Counted from the first letter of the stretch, positions 9,013 to 18,875 are shown. The stretch: DNA of 64,000 nucleotides from Leptospiraceae bacterium (GCA_025059995.1 JANXCF010000002.1:248001-312000); one strand, 5' to 3'. Notes: generated by a model not told the origin, from the letters alone. Translations and numbers: made by a program.

Positions 9013-9438
9013 ATGATGCGATATTTCGTTGTCGTTTATTTGTTGTTCTTGTTTTTATCAGCTTGCAAAACAGGAGAGAAACTAAAAGAAAATACGAAAG
9101 AAGAAGCACCAGTTATTCTTGATAACAAAAAAAAAGAAGAAAATGAGCAAGCTTATTTGGGAATTTTATATACAGAATATGTCTATGGAGTTCAAGTAGT
9201 TGAGGTTTTTCCTGATAGCCCAGCTTCAAAAGCAGGTTTGGAGATAGGTGATATCATCTTATCAGCTAACGGATATCCTATCTTTGGTTCTTACACATTG
9301 AAAGAAAATATATTTTCAAGAAAACCTGGAACTGAAGTAATCATCGAAGTAGAAAAGATGAATGGGAAAAGAACAAAATTAAGGGCTGTTTTAGAACCCA
9401 TGCCAGAGAAATATAAAAAATACTATCAAAATCATTGA
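9013..9438 (+). CDS. PDZ-domain lipoprotein
   Basis: Starting at the ATG pair 9013/9016 gives a 141-residue lipoprotein with a clean signal (RYFVVVYLLFLFLSAC). A TTG 54 bases upstream would add residues in front of the signal and is unlikely. After a charged linker, residues about 50-130 form a single PDZ domain, including the FPDSPASKAGLEIGDIILSANG core that is also found in DegP-type proteases. There is no protease domain, so it is probably a peptide-binding adaptor on an envelope membrane. It is followed by nadC with overlapping stop and start codons (TGATG). Confidence 0.85.
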   Translation: MMRYFVVVYLLFLFLSACKTGEKLKENTKEEAPVILDNKKKEENEQAYLGILYTEYVYGVQVVEVFPDSPASKAGLEIGDIILSANGYPIFGSYTLKENIFSRKPGTEVIIEVEKMNGKRTKLRAVLEPMPEKYKKYYQNH

Positions 9439-10346
9439 TGCAACATCACTTTACAAGTCCCGTCGTTGACATAAAAAGAGCTGATGTAGAAGACCTCATA
9501 AAAGTAGCCATTTACGAAGATGCACCAGATGGTGATATAACTTCAGAAACTCTTTTCGATAGAAATCACTTTAGTTTTGCGAAAGTCATTTCCAAGTCAA
9601 AAGGAATATTTTGTGGTAATAGGATTTCAGGTCTATTGATTGAAATTTTTAATGAAATTGCAAACTATAACATCAAGATTTTGAATTCATTGCAAGATGG
9701 GGATGAATTTTTAGAAAACCAAGAATTATTAAAACTCAAAGGAGAGACTGCTGGTTTATTGAGAATTGAGAGGGTGCTTTTGAATTTTATCCAGCTTCTT
9801 AGTGGGATTAGCACTCAAACTCATAAAGTCATCCAAGCAATACAAGGTATAAATAAGAGTATTTTTATTTTAGATACAAGAAAAACCATTCCAGGTTTTC
9901 GTATTTTATCCAAATATGCTGTCTATTGTGGAGGTGGAAGTAACCATAGAATACATCTTTCAGATATGGCAATGATCAAAGAAAATCATCTTTCAATAGG
10001 ATTATCTCTCAAAGAAGCAGTAAGGCAAATCAAGTCGAAACACCCAACAAAACCCATTGAAATCGAGGTTCAGGATTTTCGTATGATTGAAGAAGTTTTA
10101 AGCATAGAACCTGATATAATCATGTTAGATAACTTTTCTATCGAAGAAATCAAGAAAGCCGTCGAATTGATTGAAGATTATTGTAATAATCACAGTTTAT
10201 CTAAGCCAAAAATTGAAATCTCAGGAGGGTGGCGTCCTGACAAATTTTACTTGTTGAAGGATTTGGAAAACATAGGAGTAAGTATGGGATATCTAACCCA
10301 CAATGTGCAGTTTTTAGATATGAGCATGGATTTTGAGACTTTATGA
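9438..10346 (+). CDS. nadC: Nicotinate-nucleotide diphosphorylase (carboxylating)
   Basis: NadC makes nicotinate mononucleotide from quinolinate and PRPP in de novo NAD synthesis. The roughly 302-residue protein shows the family signatures: PDGDITSETLF near 30-40, RIERVLLNFIQLLSGI-T near 105-120, the phosphoribosyl site DTRKTIPGFR then YCGGGSNHRIHLSDMAMIKENH near 150-185, IEIEVQDF near 205, IMLDNFS near 225 and EISGG near 265. The ATG at 9438 is preferred over the TTG one codon upstream because it overlaps the preceding stop in a TGATG arrangement. Confidence 0.95.
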   Translation: MQHHFTSPVVDIKRADVEDLIKVAIYEDAPDGDITSETLFDRNHFSFAKVISKSKGIFCGNRISGLLIEIFNEIANYNIKILNSLQDGDEFLENQELLKLKGETAGLLRIERVLLNFIQLLSGISTQTHKVIQAIQGINKSIFILDTRKTIPGFRILSKYAVYCGGGSNHRIHLSDMAMIKENHLSIGLSLKEAVRQIKSKHPTKPIEIEVQDFRMIEEVLSIEPDIIMLDNFSIEEIKKAVELIEDYCNNHSLSKPKIEISGGWRPDKFYLLKDLENIGVSMGYLTHNVQFLDMSMDFETL

Positions 10347-11212
10347 AAACTCTGATAGAACTACAAAATTTAGCTAAAGAAGCAGAAAAAACAAAGAACA
10401 TACCCAAAGCAATCTATTATTACAAACAATTGTATGAAATTACGAGAAAACCAGCTTTTCTTTTTCAACTGGGATATTTGGAATCGTTGATTCCTAATCA
10501 CGAGAATTCTGTATCTTTTTATGAAAAGTATGTTGACTACAATCCTGATGATACCATTGCTTATTACAACTTAGCCGTTGAATATTTTCATTTGAAGAAT
10601 TATCCCAAAAGCATTTTGAACTTAAAAAAAGCCATACTTAAGAAACCGGATTTTCTTCAAGCCTACATTCTTCTGGGTTATATTTATGAAGTCATGGAAA
10701 ACCATCAAGAGGCTTTTCGTTATTTCCAAAGGGTCTTATCAATAAAACCCAACTATCATTTAGCTTTACAGGGTATCATTTTTTCTCTCATCAAACAAAA
10801 ACTTTATGATCAAGCATTGGGGGAATGTGAAAAGTATTTAAATCTCTATCCAAATGATCGCTTTATAAAAAATACAAGGGTTCAATTGTTGATCCAGTTA
10901 AAAAAAACAGAAGAAGCATTTTCAGAAATTAAAACGTTAGTGGAAACAGATGAAAGATATAAATCTTTTGAAAACTATATCCATCAGGTTCAAGAGAGAA
11001 GAGAACACGAATTCCAGGAATTTCTTTCAGAAACTCAAAAAAAACTTCAAGAAAAACTAGCATCCTTAGAAGAAGCCAACGAAGAAACCAACCCAGAAAG
11101 GAAGACATATTTGGACATTAGCTTACTCTCATTATTTTCAGGAAAAAAAGAACAAGCAATCGAATACTTACAAAAAGCATTGGAGCAAGAAAAAATAAAA
11201 AAAGATAAATAA
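10343..11212 (+). CDS. TPR-repeat protein
   Basis: The 289-residue protein has no signal peptide, so it is probably cytoplasmic. At least five tetratricopeptide units run from about residue 5 to 180, for example AIYYYKQLYEITRKPAFLF, YYNLAVEYFHLKNYPKSI and QAYILLGYIYEVMENHQEA. A charged coiled-coil-like stretch (about 215-260) and a last TPR-like helix pair follow. The gene overlaps the end of nadC by four bases (ATGA), so it is translationally coupled. Its partner proteins are unknown. Confidence 0.85.
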   Translation: MKTLIELQNLAKEAEKTKNIPKAIYYYKQLYEITRKPAFLFQLGYLESLIPNHENSVSFYEKYVDYNPDDTIAYYNLAVEYFHLKNYPKSILNLKKAILKKPDFLQAYILLGYIYEVMENHQEAFRYFQRVLSIKPNYHLALQGIIFSLIKQKLYDQALGECEKYLNLYPNDRFIKNTRVQLLIQLKKTEEAFSEIKTLVETDERYKSFENYIHQVQERREHEFQEFLSETQKKLQEKLASLEEANEETNPERKTYLDISLLSLFSGKKEQAIEYLQKALEQEKIKKDK

Positions 11213-11291
11213 GAAGTGATAATTTTCTTGAAGAAATTAACAGTAGTAAAAATTAGTAAAATTCAAAAAAAAAAGAAATGGAGGTTATAAA

Positions 11292-12242
11292 ATGCAAAAC
11301 TTACAAATTTTACTTTTAATCATTTCGATTTTAGGGATCAGTGAGCTTTTTTCTATTTCAGCTAGGACATATCGATTTTCGGGTGGTCCATCAGGTGGTG
11401 TGTATCAATATTTTGCCAGTGGAGTTTCTACCTTAGCTAAGAAAGCAAACATCAATCTTTTAGCTAGTGCCTCGGGTGGTGCAATTGAAAATATTCGTTT
11501 AGTGAATGCTGAAAAAGCAGATTTTGGTATCGCAAACTCAGGGGATGTTTACTCTGCGAGGATGGGGCAGCTTATAGGTGATAGTAAAAAATACGAAAAT
11601 ATTTTTGCCATTAATTTCTTTTATAGTGCTGTTGCTCAGCTCGTCGTGCGTGCTGAAGATAGAATCACTTCCGTTAAGCAATTAGAAGGAAAGCGAGTCG
11701 CTGTTGGAAATCCTGGTTCTGGTGCAGCAGCTGCAGCAGAAATATTTTTCAAAGAAATTGGTATTTGGGAAAAAATCAACAAAGAATTTTTGGGTTATCG
11801 TGAGGCTGCAGAAGCATTTAAAAATAGACAATTAGATGCGTTTTGGGTATTTGCTGGATATCCAAATGCAGCTATCACTGAAGCTGCCTTACAAAATAAA
11901 ATTCAGTTAGTGGATGTGTACACTGAAGCAGAAAAAGCAGGAATGTTTAAAAAATATCCTTATCTGACTAAAGAAGTCTTACCAGCAAATACCTATAGCG
12001 GACAAACTCAAGAGGTAGCGACTTATAGTGACGCCGTGATTTTCTTTGCTCATAAGAATGTTCCTACAGAAGTTGTTTATAACCTACTGAAGGTTCTCTA
12101 TAGTAAAGAAGGTTTGGAATATATGGTGAGTGTTCACAAAGCAGCTCAAGAAATGAAAATCGAGCATGGACTAAAGGGAATTGTGACGCCACTTCATCCA
12201 GGAGCTGAAAAATTCTGGAAGGAAATGAAAGTATTAAAATAA
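11292..12242 (+). CDS. TAXI-family TRAP transporter solute-binding protein
   Basis: This 316-residue periplasmic receptor has a signal peptide and the TAXI-family core. Diagnostic blocks are YRFSGGPSGGVYQYFASG, ASGGAIENIRLVNAEKADFGIANSGD, GKRVAVGNPGSGAAAAAE and the YTEAEKAGMFKKYPYL segment. TAXI proteins bind carboxylate or amino acid ligands such as glutamate and pass them to a fused TRAP permease. That permease follows with only one base between the genes. The ATG is preceded by a GGAGG ribosome site 8 bases upstream. Confidence 0.94.
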   Translation: MQNLQILLLIISILGISELFSISARTYRFSGGPSGGVYQYFASGVSTLAKKANINLLASASGGAIENIRLVNAEKADFGIANSGDVYSARMGQLIGDSKKYENIFAINFFYSAVAQLVVRAEDRITSVKQLEGKRVAVGNPGSGAAAAAEIFFKEIGIWEKINKEFLGYREAAEAFKNRQLDAFWVFAGYPNAAITEAALQNKIQLVDVYTEAEKAGMFKKYPYLTKEVLPANTYSGQTQEVATYSDAVIFFAHKNVPTEVVYNLLKVLYSKEGLEYMVSVHKAAQEMKIEHGLKGIVTPLHPGAEKFWKEMKVLK

Positions 12243-12243
12243 T

Positions 12244-13968
12244 ATGTTCGAAAAACTTAATAAATTCGAAAAGTTTGTTTTTAATCTTTTTTCCCTTTTT
12301 CTTGTTTTTTTTTATATATATTCAGCAATCATACAGCCTTTCCCTGTGCAATATCATCGTGGAGTTTATGTTCTCGCTGCTTATGTTCTGATTTTGTTTC
12401 TATATAAATCGAAGAATCCCATTTTAAGGATTGTAGATTATTTTCTTATTATTGTTTCTTTTTATGTAGTAGGTTATTGGATTTTGAATTTTACTGCTAT
12501 TACATATCGAGCTGGAGCTGAAACCCTACAAGATCAAATTGTAGCATTGATTGGAGTTATAATCGGAATAGAAATAGCTCGAAGGGTAGTGGGGATTGTA
12601 TTTGTAATCATTGGTATTGTGATGATTCTATATGGAGTATATGGAAAATACTTACCCGACATTATTGCTCATCCAGGGGATACGCTTTTAGGACTGGCAA
12701 CGACCATTTTTTTCAAAAGTGATGGGATTTTTGGTGTAATGGCGGATGTGATTGCTTCTTATGTGCTTTTATTTGTGATTTTTGGTGCATTTTTGGAACG
12801 TTCTGGTTCACAGAAGTTTTTTATTGATCTTCCCATAGCATTAGTCGGTCATAAAATAGGTGGTCCTGGTAAAGTTGCTGTGATTGCAAGTGCCTTATTT
12901 GGTTCCATATCTGGAAGTGCAATCGCCAACACTGTTTCTACAGGTATGTTTACAATTCCTTTGATGAAAAAAGCAGGATTCAAACCTCACATAGCAGGAG
13001 CGATTGAACCAGCCGCCTCAATAGGGGGTATGTTTATGCCTCCTATTATGGGAGCTGGTGGTTTTATCATGTCGGAGTTAACAGGTGTTCCCTATAACAA
13101 AATCATGTTGATTTCTTTGTTTCCTGCTTTGATGTATTTTTTGAGTGTTTTTGTTCTTGTTCATTACTATGCTAAAGACAATAAAATTGTTGGTGAAAAA
13201 TCAGATGTAGATGTAAAAACCCTTTTAAAAAGTGAATGGTACTATAGTTTACCTATCATTGTAATAACGGGAGCACTTTTATATGGTTTTTCTGCGAGTT
13301 ATTCAGCAGTGTTAGGTATACTTACAACGATTATTATAAGTTGGTTCAAAAAAAAAACCCGAATTGATCATAATAAATTTTTAGAAGCAGTTCGTGTAGG
13401 TGTAGAAAATAGCTTAACTATTGGTGCTACCGTAGGAATCATTGGAATTATCATTGCAGTTTTGACATATAGTGGGATTATCGTGAGTTTTGCAGATATT
13501 GTGATTCAACTTGCTGGAGGGAATATCTTTTTGACCATTCTTTATATCGGTATTGCATCATTGATTTTAGGAATGGGGGTTCCAGTTACAGCTGCCTATT
13601 TGATCACAGCTGTTGTAGCCGTTCCTGCATTGACAAAGTTGGGGATTGACCCCATTGCCGCTCACATGATTGTTTATTGGTTATCTCAAGACTCAAACAT
13701 AACTCCACCCGTATGCATCGCTGCTTTTACAGGTGCCACCATTGCAGGTGCGAATATGTGGAAGACAGCATTTGCTAGTTTTATTTTTGCCAAGTATCTT
13801 TATGTAGCTCCATTTCTTTTTGCTTATGTCCCAGCCTTCACCTTGAATGATACACCTGAAAATATTATCATTGCTTTCATTCTTATCACCATTGGAACAT
13901 ATTTGTTTTCTTATGTTTTGAGTTTTACTTGGTGGAAATATATAAAACGAATTTATCAAAGAACCTGA
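12244..13968 (+). CDS. TRAP transporter fused permease (DctQM-type, TAXI partner)
   Basis: The 574-residue protein has about 15-17 hydrophobic segments. The N-terminal third corresponds to the small DctQ-like subunit and the rest to the DctM/SiaM-like transport subunit. The fused permease signature is visible in GSISGSAIANTVSTGMFTIPLMKKAGFKP, EPAASIGGMFMPPIMGAGGFIM and DSNITPPVCIAAFTGATIAG. Such permeases drive secondary, usually sodium-coupled, uptake with the TAXI receptor encoded one base upstream. The length fits the family. Confidence 0.94.
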   Translation: MFEKLNKFEKFVFNLFSLFLVFFYIYSAIIQPFPVQYHRGVYVLAAYVLILFLYKSKNPILRIVDYFLIIVSFYVVGYWILNFTAITYRAGAETLQDQIVALIGVIIGIEIARRVVGIVFVIIGIVMILYGVYGKYLPDIIAHPGDTLLGLATTIFFKSDGIFGVMADVIASYVLLFVIFGAFLERSGSQKFFIDLPIALVGHKIGGPGKVAVIASALFGSISGSAIANTVSTGMFTIPLMKKAGFKPHIAGAIEPAASIGGMFMPPIMGAGGFIMSELTGVPYNKIMLISLFPALMYFLSVFVLVHYYAKDNKIVGEKSDVDVKTLLKSEWYYSLPIIVITGALLYGFSASYSAVLGILTTIIISWFKKKTRIDHNKFLEAVRVGVENSLTIGATVGIIGIIIAVLTYSGIIVSFADIVIQLAGGNIFLTILYIGIASLILGMGVPVTAAYLITAVVAVPALTKLGIDPIAAHMIVYWLSQDSNITPPVCIAAFTGATIAGANMWKTAFASFIFAKYLYVAPFLFAYVPAFTLNDTPENIIIAFILITIGTYLFSYVLSFTWWKYIKRIYQRT

Positions 13969-14052
13969 GCTTCTCGAGTTTTTGACTACATACCTAATAA
14001 TTTTCATCGCCTAAATTGATTTTTCTGTCAATATGTAATTAGGGGCTATTGT

Positions 14053-15705
14053 ATGAGTCATTATGATTATGATTTTATTGTGATTGGTTCCGGTTTTGGT
14101 GGAAGTGTTTCTGCCATGAGGTTGACTCAAAAAGGCTATAAGGTGGCTGTGATCGAAGCAGGAAAACGATTTCGAAATCAGGATTTTCCAAAAACTAACT
14201 GGAACTTACGAAAGTATTTCTGGTTTCCAACAATCTTTTTCTATGGTATCCAAAGAATCAATATCTTGAGACATACATTGATACTTTCGGGTGCTGGAGT
14301 TGGTGGCGGAAGTTTAGTTTATGCTAATACTCTTTACGTCCCACTGGAAGAATTCTTTGAACATCCCAAAGTGAAAGTTTTGGGTGGTTATGAAGAGCTC
14401 TTGCCTTACTATGAGATTGCAAAAAAAATGCTGGGAGTAGTTGAAACTCCTAAAACCTTTCGTGGAGATGAAATTTTAAAAAAAACAGCCGAAGAAATGG
14501 GTTTCGGACAGACTTTTCGTCCTACACCTGTGGGAGTTTACTTCGGGAAGGTTGATGATCCCCAAGATCCATACTTTGAAGGAGAGGGTCCAAAGAGAAA
14601 TGGATGTATCTTTTGTGGAAATTGTATGGTAGGTTGTCGTCATAATGCTAAAAATTCTTTGGATAAAAATTACTTATATTTTGCTGAAAAATTAGGGGCA
14701 AAAGTTATCCCAGAGACCAAAGTGGTCGGCATATATCCCTTGAGTCCGGATGGATCGGAGGGATACGAAATTCGAACCATTACCACTACAAATCTTTTTG
14801 GGTACCCCAAAAGGGTTTTTCGAACAAAAGGGGTAGTTCTATCCGCTGGTGTTTTAGGCACACTGAAACTATTGTTTACTATGAAACAAAAAAAAATCAT
14901 GCCAAACATCTCAGAAAAATTAGGGTATTACGTTCGAACGAATTCTGAATCCATCATCGGTGTGACTTCGAAACGAAAAGACGTGGATTTTTCGGAGGGG
15001 GTAGCGATTTCATCAAGTGTCTTTCCGGATAAGAATACTCATATTGAAATTGTTAGATACGGGAAAAATTCTGATGTAATGAACATCATGGGAGCACCCG
15101 CATTGATTGATGGAGGTGGAAAAATCCCCAGACAACTTCGATTTTTAATGGCTTTTTTACGACATCCCATTCGTTCAGTGCGACTACTTCTTCCTTTTGG
15201 TTTTGCTCAACGCTCTATCATTCTGTTAGTAATGCAGACTTTAGATAATTATTTAAAGATCGTCCATAAAAGGGAATTCTATTTTCCTTTCAAAAAAATC
15301 CTTACATCAGAATTGGATGAAGGAGAGCCTCCGCCCACGTATATCCCTATAGCAAATGAATTTGCAAGAAAGCTTTCTAAGCATATCAATGGAATTCCAA
15401 GAAGCTCCATCAATGAAGTTTTATTCGATATCCCCATGACAGCTCATATTTTAGGAGGAGCATGCATTGGAAGAACGCCTGATGATGGAGTGATTGACGA
15501 AAAAAATCGTTTATTTCATTATCAAAATTTTTATGTTTGTGATGGATCGATGATTCCTGCTAACTTAGGAGTAAATCCAAGCTTAAGTATAGTTGCATTT
15601 ACAGAAAGAGCTATGTCCTTCATTCCGCCTAAGAACGACCAAATGCACATTTTTGAATTTGAAAAAAAGTGGGGAATAGAAGCTTTACTTTTACGAATGA
15701 AGTAA
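14053..15705 (+). CDS. GMC-family oxidoreductase, cholesterol-oxidase-like, with a four-Cys cluster
   Basis: The 550-residue flavoenzyme has an N-terminal FAD motif ([14 protein letters not shown]) and the GMC block with [14 protein letters not shown] near 80. Its C-terminal region ([18 protein letters not shown], then [17 protein letters not shown]) contains the catalytic area. Residues C185, C188, C191 and C195 form C-x2-C-x2-C-x3-C ([12 protein letters not shown]), a feature shared with mycobacterial ChoD-like proteins and suggestive of an iron-sulfur cluster or metal site. The substrate is an alcohol or sterol-like compound, not defined by sequence. There is no signal peptide. An upstream GGGGC sequence could serve as the ribosome site. 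Confidence 0.85.
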   Translation: MSHYDYDFIVIGSGFGGSVSAMRLTQKGYKVAVIEAGKRFRNQDFPKTNWNLRKYFWFPTIFFYGIQRINILRHTLILSGAGVGGGSLVYANTLYVPLEEFFEHPKVKVLGGYEELLPYYEIAKKMLGVVETPKTFRGDEILKKTAEEMGFGQTFRPTPVGVYFGKVDDPQDPYFEGEGPKRNGCIFCGNCMVGCRHNAKNSLDKNYLYFAEKLGAKVIPETKVVGIYPLSPDGSEGYEIRTITTTNLFGYPKRVFRTKGVVLSAGVLGTLKLLFTMKQKKIMPNISEKLGYYVRTNSESIIGVTSKRKDVDFSEGVAISSSVFPDKNTHIEIVRYGKNSDVMNIMGAPALIDGGGKIPRQLRFLMAFLRHPIRSVRLLLPFGFAQRSIILLVMQTLDNYLKIVHKREFYFPFKKILTSELDEGEPPPTYIPIANEFARKLSKHINGIPRSSINEVLFDIPMTAHILGGACIGRTPDDGVIDEKNRLFHYQNFYVCDGSMIPANLGVNPSLSIVAFTERAMSFIPPKNDQMHIFEFEKKWGIEALLLRMK

Positions 15706-15760
15706 ATTTCATTTTCCAACTTGCCAAAAAAATTAAAATTAATTTTTTGTATTGAAACCT

Positions 15761-16582
15761 ATGTTTTCTTTAAGAGGAGTTTTAATTTTTATCGTTTTCT
15801 TTGCATTAAGTTTTCAATCGATCATTGCTGAAAAAGTTATTTTTAAAGATGGAACTATTTTGGAAGGAAAAGTTATTCGACAAACAAAAGATAAAATTCA
15901 ATTACAATTCCCTGATGGTACCACAAGAATTATAGAAAAACAGGATATTGATCGAATCATTTACGAAAAACAGCCACCAAAAAAAGAAGAGCCAAAAGAA
16001 AAGCCCAAACCTCCAGAAATTCCAATAAAACCAGAAGAACCACCAAAAGTTGAAGTAGAATCGGAAATTGTTAAAGTCGAAGGGATACCTACAATAACTC
16101 AGCAAATCGCTCTTCCAGAAAAAACAAAAGATACTACTGGGATCTATTTTAAGTCCATTGTCTTTCCTGGATGGGGTTTAATGGATTTAGGAAAAAGTGG
16201 TAAGGGAATTGCCATTAGTTCGATTTTCTTAGCAAGTGCTTTCTATTATGCTAGTACATATCAAAAAACCAATGACTATAGAAAACTATATAAAGAAAAT
16301 ACAAACCTTATAAATTTTTTAGTTGATACAAATATATTAACCCCTTTTACTCCTGAGCATTTGTTGATGTTGAATAATATATCAAAAATAAAATCTTCAT
16401 TTCGATCTTCTACACGAGATTTGTCAGTTGCTGCAACATGGTTGGTTTTCTTTTATTTTATCCAGTTAGGGATTACAAATAATGAAATTCAAAATGCTTA
16501 TTATTTTGATTACAAAAAAACCGAAGTCTCTTTTTGTGATTGTAAAACCCTATTTTCTTTTACTCATACTCATCATTTTTAA
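15761..16582 (+). CDS. Envelope protein with signal peptide, proline-rich linker and DUF5683-like membrane region
   Basis: From ATG 15761 the protein has about 273 residues (a TTG 9 bases upstream is also in frame). A signal peptide is followed by a small beta-rich segment (VIFKDGTILEGKVIRQTKDKIQLQF) of the kind that precedes LysM- or Sm-like folds. Next comes a Pro/Lys/Glu-rich spacer near 70-105, and then a hydrophobic region (VFPGWGLMDLGKSGKGIAISSIFLASAFYYAS) that resembles DUF5683. The spacer could span periplasm or peptidoglycan. Function is unknown. Confidence 0.7.
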   Translation: MFSLRGVLIFIVFFALSFQSIIAEKVIFKDGTILEGKVIRQTKDKIQLQFPDGTTRIIEKQDIDRIIYEKQPPKKEEPKEKPKPPEIPIKPEEPPKVEVESEIVKVEGIPTITQQIALPEKTKDTTGIYFKSIVFPGWGLMDLGKSGKGIAISSIFLASAFYYASTYQKTNDYRKLYKENTNLINFLVDTNILTPFTPEHLLMLNNISKIKSSFRSSTRDLSVAATWLVFFYFIQLGITNNEIQNAYYFDYKKTEVSFCDCKTLFSFTHTHHF

Positions 16583-16656
16583 AAAAAGCAATTCTTCTTT
16601 AGTTTAGAGTTTAGAAAATCTATTGAAGTTGAGAGATTTTTAAAAAAATCGAAACA

Positions 16657-17094
16657 ATGGCATCTTTGAAGAGTAGGTTTCATTCTCTTTTGGAGAAATA
16701 CTTTAAAAATAAAAAAATATTGTATTTAATAAATGGTTCCTTGATTTTTCTTATTAACCTTATATTAGCATATTTGATTTACAAAATCCCTTTTTCTCAA
16801 AATGAAAGAATACAGAATAATATAGCTAACTTAATTACAACAGAATTGATGGTTTTTATTTCTTTTATCATACATAATAACTTAACGTGGAAGGGAAACA
16901 CCGGGAAATTTATTCACAAAATCTTTAAGTATCATACCATAATGGCAGTTTCGATTTTAATACGTGCAGTTTCATTTTATTTGTTTGATAGTATAGGATT
17001 TCCGTTTATGGTATCTACGGTTTTAAGTATTGCAATTATTGTGATATTTAACTTCTTGGGTTTTGACAAATTTGTGTTTAATAAGTATGAATGA
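16657..17094 (+). CDS. GtrA-like four-helix membrane protein
   Basis: The 145-residue protein has four predicted membrane helices with the GtrA spacing and polar signatures: an NG at the first helix, FIIHNNLTWKG after the second pair, and the FNFLGFDKFVF ending. GtrA proteins are small flippase-like partners of glycosyltransferases that handle polyprenyl-phosphate sugars. It overlaps the following glycosyltransferase gene by 8 bases, which supports a functional GtrA/GtrB pair. Confidence 0.85.
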   Translation: MASLKSRFHSLLEKYFKNKKILYLINGSLIFLINLILAYLIYKIPFSQNERIQNNIANLITTELMVFISFIIHNNLTWKGNTGKFIHKIFKYHTIMAVSILIRAVSFYLFDSIGFPFMVSTVLSIAIIVIFNFLGFDKFVFNKYE

Positions 17095-17860
17095 TCAGAA
17101 ATACCCTTTTTCTGTAAGCGTTTTGGTTCCAGTATATAACGAAGAAAAAACAATAGGCATTGTATTACAAAAACTACTCAAACTACCATTCGTGAAAGAA
17201 ATTATTGTTGTGAATGATTGTTCAAATGACAATACAGAAGAAGTCATATTGGGTTTTTTACAAAAACATCAAGATAAAATCATTTATCAAAAAAACGAAA
17301 AGAATTCTGGTAAAACAGCTTCCATTCGAAAAGCGAAGGCTTTGGCAACAGGCGATATTATCATCATTCAGGATGCAGATTTAGAATATGATCCAGATGA
17401 GATCGAAAGTGTGATAGAACCCATCCAAAAAGGAGTAGCAGATGTAGTATATGGAAGTAGATTTTTGGTCAAAAAAGCAGCGAGGGTATTATACTACTAT
17501 CATTACATTGCGAACAAATTTTTGACTCATTTATCTAACCTATTCACAAATCTTAATATGACTGATATCGAAACTTGCTACAAAGCTTTTCGAAAAGAAT
17601 ACTTCAAAGATATGCCTCTAACAAGTAAAGGCTTCGGCATGGAGGTAGAAATTACAGCAACTATAGGTAAAATGCCTGTTCGAGTTTATGAAGTTCCCAT
17701 TTCTTATTATGGACGAACATATGAAGAAGGAAAAAAAATTGGTTTTAAAGATGGGCTTTATGCAATATTCTATATATTTTATTTTAATCTTTTTGGGATG
17801 TGGAATAAAGAACGTCGTGAGTTCGTTAAACGATTTTATAAGAAAAAATCGGATTCTTAA
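17087..17860 (+). CDS. Family 2 glycosyltransferase (polyprenyl-phosphate sugar synthase-like)
   Basis: Starting at ATG 17087 gives 257 residues. The GT-A fold signature SVLVPVYNEEKTIGIVL, the nucleotide-binding VNDCSNDNT, and the metal-binding region QDADLEYDPDEI are all present. LTHLSN-L-TNLNMTDIETCYKAFRKE is typical of dolichyl-phosphate mannose synthase and GtrB-like enzymes. There is no C-terminal membrane pair, so membrane association may come from the GtrA partner. A TTG 24 bases upstream is an unlikely start. Confidence 0.9.
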   Translation: MNDQKYPFSVSVLVPVYNEEKTIGIVLQKLLKLPFVKEIIVVNDCSNDNTEEVILGFLQKHQDKIIYQKNEKNSGKTASIRKAKALATGDIIIIQDADLEYDPDEIESVIEPIQKGVADVVYGSRFLVKKAARVLYYYHYIANKFLTHLSNLFTNLNMTDIETCYKAFRKEYFKDMPLTSKGFGMEVEITATIGKMPVRVYEVPISYYGRTYEEGKKIGFKDGLYAIFYIFYFNLFGMWNKERREFVKRFYKKKSDS

Positions 17861-18334
17861 ATGAAGTTTGAACGATATTATTTTTATTACGTAGATTTTG
17901 ATGGGAATCTATATCATGACAATACTTTACTAACAGATGAAAAATTCTTAGATTTTTTCTTTAAGCAAATTCAATACAATCAAACTCAAATGTTTGAGAA
18001 TTATCCTTACTTATCACCTTGTGGAAAAGAAGCTAATTTCATTGCATGCCCGGATACACCGATTGTTTTCAGAAAAATCGAAGATCAAAAATTATATTTT
18101 GCGGGTAGTTTATCCATCCCTTTTGATGAAACGAAACTTGCTTATGTAGAAACAAGTGGGCTTTTGTATCATCACTGGAAGGACAACCTATATGGAAGAT
18201 TGGGTAAATATGTAATGATGGAAATCGCAAATGAAATCTCACTAAAAGAAGGAAAGTATTTCTATAAAGAACGTTTAATTCCGACCTATTTTTCTTTTCA
18301 GGATTTGATCTTTAAAAAGTTCACCAAGTTGTGA
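17861..18334 (+). CDS. DUF4505 / UPF0598 family protein
   Basis: The 157-residue protein matches the layout of the UPF0598 family, known mainly from eukaryotes (human C8orf82). It has an opening YYFYYVDFDGNLYHD, then a phenylalanine-rich helix, then NYPYLSPCGKEANFIACPDTPIVF. The middle has F-x2-SLSIPFDETKL and the end has SGLLYHHWK-x-LYGRLGKYVMMEIA. The biochemical function of the family is not established. The gene begins immediately after the glycosyltransferase stop, so it is likely co-transcribed. Family assignment is from remembered motifs. Confidence 0.75.
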   Translation: MKFERYYFYYVDFDGNLYHDNTLLTDEKFLDFFFKQIQYNQTQMFENYPYLSPCGKEANFIACPDTPIVFRKIEDQKLYFAGSLSIPFDETKLAYVETSGLLYHHWKDNLYGRLGKYVMMEIANEISLKEGKYFYKERLIPTYFSFQDLIFKKFTKL

Positions 18335-18335
18335 T

Positions 18336-18875
18336 TTAATAAATAGGGATAGAAGGATCAACTTCTTCCGCCCATCTTTTGATACCACCATCTAAATTTT
18401 TTACATTAGGAAATCCTTTAAAATAAAAAAAATAAGTAGCTTCTAAAGACCTAATTCCCGTATGGCAAAAGAAAACCATTTTGGTTTGCTTGTTCCATTT
18501 TTGTAGGATTTCCCATGCAAGTTCTTGTGTTAGCCATAACGAACCTGAGATATTTGCTATTTCTCTTTCCATAGCATCTCTGACATCTAAAAGAATCCAA
18601 TCTTTTTCCTCTTCTAAAAGATGGGATAGTTCTTTTGGTGCGATTTGAAAACTTCGCTCTAATTTGACACTATCATAAATCAATTGGATTGCTTCTTGTA
18701 AATAAGGAAGTTTGTTATGTTTGATGAAGACTTTTTCAATCGTATCGTTCAAGGAATAACCACAGCTATTACAACCGCCAATATGATATTTTTGGAAAAG
18801 AACTCTTCTCGCTGAAGGATAATTTTGAAGAATTTCTGACATCTTAGTTTGAGGTTGGATTTCTAATGTATACAT
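18336..18875 (-). CDS. Rhodanese-domain protein with N-terminal DUF1858-like segment
   Basis: From ATG 18875 the protein is about 179 residues (a TTG start would add six). Residues 1-60 contain a small helical module with a C-x2-C pair (GGCNSCGYSLNDTIEKV), like the DUF1858 or ScdA N-terminal module. Residues 75-175 form a rhodanese domain with DVRDAMERE and the active-site loop FCHTGIRS, whose Cys would carry persulfide sulfur. The end, NLDGGIKRWAEEVDP, is typical of GlpE-like proteins. It probably handles sulfane sulfur in the cytoplasm. Confidence 0.88.
   Translation of the reverse strand: MYTLEIQPQTKMSEILQNYPSARRVLFQKYHIGGCNSCGYSLNDTIEKVFIKHNKLPYLQEAIQLIYDSVKLERSFQIAPKELSHLLEEEKDWILLDVRDAMEREIANISGSLWLTQELAWEILQKWNKQTKMVFFCHTGIRSLEATYFFYFKGFPNVKNLDGGIKRWAEEVDPSIPIY

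Noticed and set aside
15726..15747. AT-only inverted repeat after the GMC gene as a terminator.
   Set aside because: The stem has no G-C pairs and such runs are frequent in this AT-rich DNA.
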